DNA from: Thioalkalivibrio sp.
GTDB lineage: Bacteria > Pseudomonadota > Gammaproteobacteria > Ectothiorhodospirales > Ectothiorhodospiraceae
Direction: 5' to 3'
Assembly: GCA_007120575.1 (NCBI GenBank)
Contig: SKNJ01000021.1
Coordinates: forward strand, 1 to 11,509
Length of the DNA: 11,509 nt
Every line of letters starts with the position of its first letter. Position 1 is the stretch's first letter. A model generated the notes under the pieces. The model was not told the origin of the DNA. It searched no databases and saw only the letters and a program-made list of their open reading frames with translations. Below are positions 6,452 through 11,509 of the stretch, piece by piece. The translations under genes and the position numbers were made by a program.

Positions 6452-7233
6452 ACGGACGCCTCCTCGCATTCCGCTTCCGGGTCGCCGGGACGCAGGAAGC
6501 GCCGTACCCAGGGATGTTCCGACGTATCGCGCAGGGTCGCCGGGTCGCCCTCGGCCACGATCCCCTGCGTCTCCTTGTCGAGCATAATTACGCGATCGGC
6601 AATCGCAAAGATACTCGCCAGCTCGTGACTCACAATCACGATGGTCATGTGCAGGCTGCGTGCCAGCCGGCGGATCAGCCGGTCCAGCTCGGCCGAGGTG
6701 ATCGGGTCCAGCCCCGCCGAGGGCTCGTCCAGAAACAGCACCTCCGGATCCAGCGCCATGGCGCGCGCGATCGCGGCACGCTTCTGCATCCCGCCACTGA
6801 TCTCCGACGGCATGAATTCCGCGTACGGCCCCAGCCCCACCAGCTGCAGCCGCGCATGCGCGATGGCATCCATTGCCACGCGCGGCAGTCGAGTATGCAC
6901 CTCCAGCGGCAGACGCACGTTCTCGCGCAACGTCATCGAGCCGAACAGCGCGCCCATCTGGTACATCACGCCCATCCGCCGCAACAGCGCTTCGCGCGCG
7001 GGGCCCTCGGCCGCGGCGATGTCGTTGTCCGCTACCCAGATATGTCCGGCCAGCGGCCGGTACAGACCGATCATATGCTTGAGCAGGGTGCTCTTGCCGC
7101 TGCCCGAACCGCCCAGGATCACGAAGATCTCGCCGCGCCGCACGTCGAAATCGAGATCGCGCATCAGCACCAGGTCGTCGAAACCCATGGTCAGGCCGCG
7201 CACCCGGATCACCGCGCTGTCACTCTGCGCCAT
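6448..7233 (-). CDS. MlaF-like ABC transporter ATPase
   Basis: Cytoplasmic ATPase that drives the MlaE-type permease, 261 residues. Walker A GGSGSGKST (41-49), Q-loop Gln 92 in YQMGALFGSMTLRENV, signature ISGGMQKR (145-152), Walker B VLFLDEP (165-171) and H-loop His 203 (VSHEL) are all intact. The GGMQKRAAIARA signature and the FGSMTLRENV segment are typical of the MlaF/Mkl group of lipid importers/exporters. The C-terminus extends past the core with WVRRFLRP and an acidic tail, as in MlaF proteins. The start is 3 bases after the stop of the permease gene, with a G-rich run (GGGGG) upstream, and the end overlaps the MCE gene by 4 bases, so translation is coupled along the operon. The direction of lipid transport cannot be told from the sequence. 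Confidence 0.95.
   Translation of the reverse strand: MAQSDSAVIRVRGLTMGFDDLVLMRDLDFDVRRGEIFVILGGSGSGKSTLLKHMIGLYRPLAGHIWVADNDIAAAEGPAREALLRRMGVMYQMGALFGSMTLRENVRLPLEVHTRLPRVAMDAIAHARLQLVGLGPYAEFMPSEISGGMQKRAAIARAMALDPEVLFLDEPSAGLDPITSAELDRLIRRLARSLHMTIVIVSHELASIFAIADRVIMLDKETQGIVAEGDPATLRDTSEHPWVRRFLRPGDPEAECEEASV
6459..6465 (-). promoter_or_regulatory. Strong ribosome binding site of the MCE gene
   Basis: GAGGAGG on the minus strand, 7 bases before ATG 6451 and inside the end of the ATPase gene. It decides the MCE start against the ATG at 6469, which lies upstream of it. Confidence 0.75.
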
Positions 7234-7236
7234 CCC

Positions 7237-8391
7237 TCAGACCCCCAAGTGGTAGAACAGTACCGCGAACAGCCCGTCGAAGATCACGATCAGGATGATC
7301 GCGGTGACCACCGCACTGGTCGTGGAGACCCCGACCGCAGCCGCGCCGTTCCCGGTCTGAAGGCCCCGCAGACACCCGGAGCTGGCCACCAGCAGCCCGA
7401 ACACCCCGGCCTTGAACAGCCCCGAGAACAGATCCGACTGGGTCAGCGCGGAGGCTACCTGATTAAAGAACGCCGACCAGGGGATCCCGAATCCCTGCAT
7501 CACCAGCGCCGCCCCCAGCAGGCCAATCAGGTTCGCGTACAGCGCCAGCAACGGGGCCACCAGCACCCCGGCCAGGATCTTCGGCACCACCAGAAAGCGA
7601 ACCGGATCCAGGCCCATGGTCTGCAGGGCGTTGACCTCCTCGTTTACCTTCATCGTGCCGATCTCGGCCGCGAACGCCGCCCCGCTACGCCCCGCCAGCA
7701 GAATCGCCATCATCAGCGGGCCCAGTTCACGGAACAGCGAGACCGCCACCAGGTTGGCAACAAAGATCTCGCCGCCAAACTGGCGCATCGCAATCGCCGA
7801 CTGAAACGCCAGGATCACTCCCAGCAGGAAGGCGATCAGCGAGACGATCGGCAAGGCCCGAAACCCCGCGGCCTCCGCGACCCGCAAGGTGTCACCCCAG
7901 CGCACCCGCCCCGGCCGGCGAAACGCCGCGCCCAGCGCCATCGCCACCTCGCCCAGAAACGCCACCTGCGCATGGCCGGCAAGGCCGACGCCACCAATCA
8001 CCTCCACCAGCCGGGCCGTCCAGCGGCGATGGTCGTCCTTGCGCGCCGGCCGCACCTCCTCCAGCTCGCGGTACGGCGCGAGCTGTTCCTCGACCATCGG
8101 CGCTGCGCCCTCCACGCGCACGCGGTCGCCGGCATCGCCCGCTCCCCGCTCCAGCGCATGCAGCAGCGCCGCACCCGCGCCATCGCAATAATCCAGCGCC
8201 GACAAATCGATGGTGACCGATTGTCCGTCGGCCTCGCCCTCCAGCTCCCGCAGTGCCCGGTGCAGCGGCTGCCACACCCGGGCCACCACCCCGAACTCCA
8301 GGCGCCCGCGCAGCCGCAGACAGGCCGGGGGCCCGGCTGTGGCATCATATTCGAACGGGTGGTCCGGACCGGTGGTGGAGGTTTCCATCAT
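7237..8391 (-). CDS. MlaE-family lipid ABC permease with N-terminal STAS (MlaB-like) domain
   Basis: Inner-membrane permease of the lipid transporter, 384 residues. The N-terminal 100 or so residues form a STAS domain (LRLRGRL, then TIDLSALDYCDGAGAALLHA at about 60-79), so the function of the separate MlaB protein seems to be fused in. A linker leads to the MlaE domain (about 165-384). The MlaE hallmark is clear: AAEIGTMKVNEEVNALQTMG followed by DPVRFLVVPKILA. Around it are about five hydrophobic segments, preceded by an amphipathic interface helix. In the STAS motif the residue after Asp is Gly (DGAG) instead of the usual Ser/Thr. Start: ATG 8391 and ATG 8388 are adjacent, with a GAG upstream that suits either. 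The frame continues to 8508, but that would run into the divergent moxR gene and adds non-conserved residues. First gene of a four-gene operon. Confidence 0.93.
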   Translation of the reverse strand: MMETSTTGPDHPFEYDATAGPPACLRLRGRLEFGVVARVWQPLHRALRELEGEADGQSVTIDLSALDYCDGAGAALLHALERGAGDAGDRVRVEGAAPMVEEQLAPYRELEEVRPARKDDHRRWTARLVEVIGGVGLAGHAQVAFLGEVAMALGAAFRRPGRVRWGDTLRVAEAAGFRALPIVSLIAFLLGVILAFQSAIAMRQFGGEIFVANLVAVSLFRELGPLMMAILLAGRSGAAFAAEIGTMKVNEEVNALQTMGLDPVRFLVVPKILAGVLVAPLLALYANLIGLLGAALVMQGFGIPWSAFFNQVASALTQSDLFSGLFKAGVFGLLVASSGCLRGLQTGNGAAAVGVSTTSAVVTAIILIVIFDGLFAVLFYHLGV

Positions 8392-8495
8392 GTCACTCGC
8401 GGGGCGCCTGGAACCATGGTAGCCGCATCGCGGCCGCGGGAACCATCCGGCCGCCTCCGACTCCCTGTTGAGGACACACCACCACGAGAGATCCC
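8392..8495. promoter_or_regulatory. Divergent intergenic region between the lipid-transport and moxR operons
   Basis: These 104 bases must hold the start regions of both operons, unless promoters lie inside the coding sequences. I found no convincing sigma70 pair on either strand; TTGAGG at 8467-8478 is too close to the moxR start to act as its -35 box. Visible structure: the 10-bp palindrome CGCGGCCGCG (8429-8438) and a direct repeat of GGAACCAT. Confidence 0.45.
8410..8446. repeat. Short direct repeat GGAACCAT in the divergent region
   Basis: Two exact copies of GGAACCAT (8410-8417 and 8439-8446), 29 bases apart start to start, flank the CGCGGCCGCG palindrome. Such a pair could be regulator half-sites facing the same way, but an 8-base repeat in GC-rich DNA is weak evidence. 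Confidence 0.3.
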
Positions 8496-9419
8496 ATGTC
8501 GTCGGCACCGGACGCCCTGCACCAGATCGAAACCGCCCTCAACCAGATCCTGCTCGGCAAACCGGAACCGGTGCGCCTGGCCCTGACCTGCCTGCTGGCC
8601 GATGGCCACCTGCTGATCGAAGACCAGCCCGGGGTGGGCAAGACCACCCTGGCGCACGCCCTGGCCCGCGCGCTGAATCTGGACTACCAGCGCGTGCAGT
8701 TCACCAGCGACCTGCTGCCCGGGGATGTCCTTGGCGTATCCATCTTCGACCAGGGTCGCGGCGAATTCCGCTTCCACCCCGGTCCGGTGTTTACCCAGGT
8801 TCTGCTGGCCGACGAGATCAACCGCGCGCCCCCCAAGACCCAGAGCGCCCTGCTCGAGGCCATGGAGGAACGCCAGATCAGCATCGAGGGCGAGACCCGC
8901 GACCTGCCGGTCCCGTTCTTCGTGATCGCGACCCAGAACCCGGAGGAGCAGGTCGGCACTCACCCCCTGCCGGAATCCCAGCTCGACCGCTTCCTGATGC
9001 GGATCCAGCTCGGCTTTCCCGATGCCCGCGCCGAACGCGCGCTGCTCGAACGCGGACGTTCCGGCCCTGCACCGCACGGCTCCCAGCCCGCCGGGATCGC
9101 CGCGCCCCATCACCTGCGCGAGTGGCAGGCGCACATCGACGAGGTGCATGTTGACGCCCGCGTGCTCGACTACCTGCAGGCCCTGCTCGAGGCCAGCCGC
9201 GACCGCGCCCGCTTTGCCCATGGCCTGTCGCCGCGCGCCGGTCTTGGCCTGCTGCGCGCCACGCGCTCCCACGCCTTCCTCGACCACCGCGACTACGCCA
9301 CCCCGGACGACCTGGCCCGGGTGCTGCCGGCGGTAGCCGGGCATCGGCTGCGCAGCCGCGAGCCGGAACCCCCCGAGCGCACCGTGCAGCGCCTTCTCGA
9401 ATGCGTCCCGAGTCCCTGA
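8496..9419 (+). CDS. MoxR-family AAA+ ATPase
   Basis: Cytoplasmic AAA+ ATPase, 307 residues, of the MoxR group, which is thought to act as a chaperone maturing or activating partner proteins with vWA/DUF58-type domains. Motifs: Walker A DQPGVGKTT (43-51), Walker B VLLADEI (102-108), the MoxR block NRAPPKTQSALLEAMEERQ (109-127), sensor 1 ATQNP (145-149), DRF arginine-finger region (164-166), and sensor 2 LSPRAGL (244-250). A MoxR lid domain follows to the end. The ATG has GAGAG 5 bases upstream. It heads a plus-strand operon with a DUF58 gene (19-base overlap) and a TgpA-like gene, a gene order widely conserved in Gammaproteobacteria. Its target here is most likely the DUF58 protein; that is inference from neighbourhood. 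Confidence 0.95.
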   Translation: MSSAPDALHQIETALNQILLGKPEPVRLALTCLLADGHLLIEDQPGVGKTTLAHALARALNLDYQRVQFTSDLLPGDVLGVSIFDQGRGEFRFHPGPVFTQVLLADEINRAPPKTQSALLEAMEERQISIEGETRDLPVPFFVIATQNPEEQVGTHPLPESQLDRFLMRIQLGFPDARAERALLERGRSGPAPHGSQPAGIAAPHHLREWQAHIDEVHVDARVLDYLQALLEASRDRARFAHGLSPRAGLGLLRATRSHAFLDHRDYATPDDLARVLPAVAGHRLRSREPEPPERTVQRLLECVPSP

Positions 9420-10441
9420 GCCCGCGGGCCCGCCTCGGGCACCGCGTGCAGCGCCTGCGCGACGACGCGATCCGCTGGATCACGCGGCGCCACCCGCACG
9501 ACCAGGGGGCCGCGCGGCTCGGCCGTGACCGCGTCTACATCCTGCCGACCCGCGCCGGCTACACCCTGTTCGCGGTGATCCTGGTGATGCTGCTGGGCTC
9601 CATCAACTACTCCAACAACATGGCCTTCCTGCTGACCTTCCTGCTGGTCGGCATTGGCCACAACGCCATCTGGTACACCCACCGCAACCTGCTCGGCCTG
9701 CGGGTCTCTTCCCTGCCGGCCCCGCCCGTGTTTGCTGGCCAGCCGCTGGAGGTCGGTCTGCGGCTGGCCGACGAGGCCGGACGCGCCCGCGAGGCACTGC
9801 AATGGGGAATCGGCGCGCGTGCAACCGCGCCGGTGGCGGTGCCGGCGCACGGCGGCACCAACGCGGCCCTGCGCCTGCCCGGCGTCGCGCGCGGCGTCTA
9901 CCATCTGCCGCGTCAGCGCATCGCCACACGCTACCCCCTGGGCATCCTGGAGGCCTGGAGCTGGACCCGGCTGGGCGCCGAGATCCTGGTCTATCCGGCA
10001 CCGCTGGACCCCGGAACCCATGACATCGCCCCGGGCGGCGAGGTCGCCAGCGGGAGCCAGGATCAGTCCGGCGAATCCCCCGATCACATCCGGCCCTATC
10101 GCCCCGGCGACCCGCCCGGGCGCATCGTGTGGAAGGCGCTGGCGCGCAGCGGAAAGCTGCATGTGCGCGAATCTCGTGGCGGGACCCCGGATCGAGTCTG
10201 GCTGGATTGGGACAGCCTGCCGCCAGCGGATACCGAGACACGCCTGTCGATGCTGTGCCACCAGGTTCTGCAGGCGCATGCCGAGGCGCGCGTCTACGGC
10301 ATGCGCCTGCCTGGCCATCACCTGAATCCGGGCCAGGGCCCCGACCACCGCGAGCGCTGCCTGCAGACGCTGGCGCGTTATCAGGTCACCCCGACCCTGC
10401 TGGACACCACGGACACACCAGCCCCGGAGATACCGGCATGA
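9401..10441 (+). CDS. DUF58-domain membrane protein
   Basis: 346-residue protein with two hydrophobic segments near the N-terminus (about 54-67 and 73-90), so a short N-terminal part and the large C-terminal part lie on the same side of the inner membrane. The DUF58 core is plain: the block IRPYRPGDPPGRIVWKALAR (230-249) followed by SGKLHVRE is the family's most conserved stretch. The vWA-type metal site (DxSxS) is not evident; the corresponding strand reads VWLDWDSLP. The function of this family is not settled; it almost always pairs with MoxR. The ATG at 9401 overlaps the end of moxR by 19 bases and has no clear ribosome site, so it probably depends on coupling. The stop overlaps the start of the next gene by 4 bases (ATGA). 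Confidence 0.9.
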   Translation: MRPESLSPRARLGHRVQRLRDDAIRWITRRHPHDQGAARLGRDRVYILPTRAGYTLFAVILVMLLGSINYSNNMAFLLTFLLVGIGHNAIWYTHRNLLGLRVSSLPAPPVFAGQPLEVGLRLADEAGRAREALQWGIGARATAPVAVPAHGGTNAALRLPGVARGVYHLPRQRIATRYPLGILEAWSWTRLGAEILVYPAPLDPGTHDIAPGGEVASGSQDQSGESPDHIRPYRPGDPPGRIVWKALARSGKLHVRESRGGTPDRVWLDWDSLPPADTETRLSMLCHQVLQAHAEARVYGMRLPGHHLNPGQGPDHRERCLQTLARYQVTPTLLDTTDTPAPEIPA

Positions 10442-11509
10442 ACTGGCTCACGCGGCCCCTGCCCCCGCGTAGCGAACTGCGCGGCCTCGAACTGGCCCTG
10501 ATCGCCCTGCCGGTGGCGGCGCTCCCGCATGCCTGGCACCAGCCCCCCTGGGTCACCCTGCTGGTCGCCAGCGCGATCGCCGTGCGGGCCTGGATCCACG
10601 TGACCGACCGCCGGGCACCATCGCTGGGGCTGATGAGTCTGCTGGCCCTGGCCGCCGGCGTCCTCACCCTGTCGCAATTCGGCACGGTGTTCGGCCAGGA
10701 ACCGGGGACCGCCCTGCTGCTGGTGATGATCGCGTTCAAGCTGCTGGAGACACGCAACCGGCGCGACGTGGTGATCGCGCTGTTTCTCGGCTACTTCGTA
10801 GTCGCCACCAGCTATTTTTTCGACCAGTCACCACTGATCGCGCTGTATTCGCTGCTCGCCACCTGGCTGCTGACCGCAGCGCTGATCCAGGTCCATGCCG
10901 GGCGCCGCCTGGCGCGCCCGGCCCTGGCGCGCCAGGCCGGCGCGATGCTGCTGCACGCCCTGCCGTTCATGCTGATCCTGTTCGTGGTCTTCCCGCGCAT
11001 CCAGGGCCCGCTGTGGGGGGACCCGCACCGCGATCAAGGCGCCCGCACCGGCCTGTCGCAGGAGCTCAACCCCGGTGATATCGCCAACTTGCTGCAGGAT
11101 GAGCGCACCGCTCTGCGGGTGCGCTTCGAGGACACGGTCCCGCCCACGCGCCTGCAGTACTGGCGGGCCCTGGTGATGACCGAATTCGACGGGCGCCGCT
11201 GGCGCGCCGACCGCGACCGCCCGGTGATCGACCCGCCGTCCGCCGCGACCGACCCGGTGGCCTACACCGCGACCCTGGAACCGACCCGCGCGCGCTACCT
11301 GCCAATGCTCGACTACCCCCTGGAGCTACCCGACCAGGCCCACCTGCGCGATACCTACGAGGTCCAGCGCGAACGCCGCGTGGATCAGCGTATCCAGTAT
11401 TCCGCCAGCGCCTCGCTGGTGACCCCGCCGGGCTCGGTCCACACGCGCCTGGAACCGGAAGAACGCGAACGCACCCTGGCCCTGCCACCCGGGGCCGCGC
11501 CCCGCGCAC
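10438..11509 (+). CDS. TgpA-like transglutaminase-family membrane protein, 5' part (cut by window edge)
   Basis: The frame is open from ATG 10438 to the right edge: 357 codons. GGAG (10426-10429) lies 8 bases upstream and the start overlaps the DUF58 stop by 4 bases. The N-terminus has about five to six membrane segments between residues 18 and 185 (DUF3488 type). FPRIQGPLWG (185-194) and GARTGLSQELNPGDIANL (201-218) follow, then YWRALVMTEFDGRRW (241-255): these are the family landmarks around the periplasmic loop. The transglutaminase-like catalytic core, with its Cys-His-Asp triad, should follow just beyond the window, so catalytic competence cannot be judged. TgpA of Pseudomonas aeruginosa belongs to this family and is reported to be needed for viability. 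Third gene of the moxR operon. Confidence 0.9.
   Translation, partial: MNWLTRPLPPRSELRGLELALIALPVAALPHAWHQPPWVTLLVASAIAVRAWIHVTDRRAPSLGLMSLLALAAGVLTLSQFGTVFGQEPGTALLLVMIAFKLLETRNRRDVVIALFLGYFVVATSYFFDQSPLIALYSLLATWLLTAALIQVHAGRRLARPALARQAGAMLLHALPFMLILFVVFPRIQGPLWGDPHRDQGARTGLSQELNPGDIANLLQDERTALRVRFEDTVPPTRLQYWRALVMTEFDGRRWRADRDRPVIDPPSAATDPVAYTATLEPTRARYLPMLDYPLELPDQAHLRDTYEVQRERRVDQRIQYSASASLVTPPGSVHTRLEPEERERTLALPPGAAPRA
10918..10940. repeat. Near-perfect palindrome inside the TgpA-like gene
   Basis: The 23 bases read CCGGC, an unpaired C, CTGGCGCGCCAG (a perfect 12-bp palindrome) and GCCGG. The structure is one stem with a single-base bulge. A second copy of CTGGCGCGCC starts shortly upstream at 10909. 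It encodes PALARQAG at the junction of two membrane segments, within a Leu-Ala-Arg-rich stretch, so codon content alone may explain it. Confidence 0.5.

Noticed and set aside
8392..8508. Longer permease start at ATG 8508
   Set aside because: It would overlap the divergent moxR start and adds 39 residues of non-conserved sequence with no domain.
6514..8586. A 690-codon open frame on the plus strand opposite the MlaF and MlaE genes
   Set aside because: It is antisense to two genes with complete family motifs, is rich in His, Gln and Arg as expected of a GC-rich shadow frame, and has no recognisable domain.
8388..9344. A 318-codon open frame on the minus strand opposite moxR
   Set aside because: The sense strand encodes an intact AAA+ ATPase with every motif; the opposite frame has no family features and arises from codon bias.

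Overview
The window is GC-rich and densely coded. Its gene content points to a Gram-negative gammaproteobacterium, plausibly of the Chromatiales/Ectothiorhodospiraceae type, because it combines a LapBC-like type I secretion pair, an Mla-type lipid transporter with an outer-membrane lipoprotein, and a MoxR-DUF58-TgpA cluster. The taxon is an inference from style and content. I saw no tRNA, rRNA, CRISPR array, insertion sequence or phage gene.

Layout. Positions 1-8391 are all on the minus strand and hold three units. Read in the direction of transcription, the first is a putative lipid transporter of four genes (8391 to 4749): a STAS-MlaE permease, an MlaF ATPase, an MlaD-like MCE protein and a PqiC-like lipoprotein. 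A gap with a weak terminator-like structure follows, then tadA, the tRNA-Arg wobble adenosine deaminase (4517-4020). A second gap holds a plausible sigma70 promoter embedded in a nested inverted repeat. After it comes a type I secretion unit (about 3852 to 1): an ABC exporter with a degenerate C39-like domain, a HlyD/LapC-type membrane fusion protein, and the 5' part of a gene that looks like an atypical response regulator running off the left edge. Overlaps of 4 bp or gaps of a few bases inside the units indicate operons.

At 8392-8495 transcription diverges. To the right, on the plus strand, are moxR (AAA+ ATPase), a DUF58 membrane protein and the N-terminal two thirds or so of a TgpA-like transglutaminase-family membrane protein, cut by the right edge. 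These three overlap at their ends and look translationally coupled.

How they work together. The secretion unit should export a large protein, often an RTX adhesin in relatives, but neither the substrate nor the TolC-type outer-membrane channel is in the window. The lipid unit has no MlaC and no separate MlaB. MlaB appears fused to the permease, the MCE protein carries a long helical C-terminal extension, and a PqiC-like lipoprotein sits where mlaC would be. This suggests a periplasm-spanning conduit in place of a soluble lipid carrier. Most of the window is conventional; the most interesting points are this hybrid lipid transporter, the nested repeat over the secretion promoter, and the receiver domain without an obvious phospho-acceptor.
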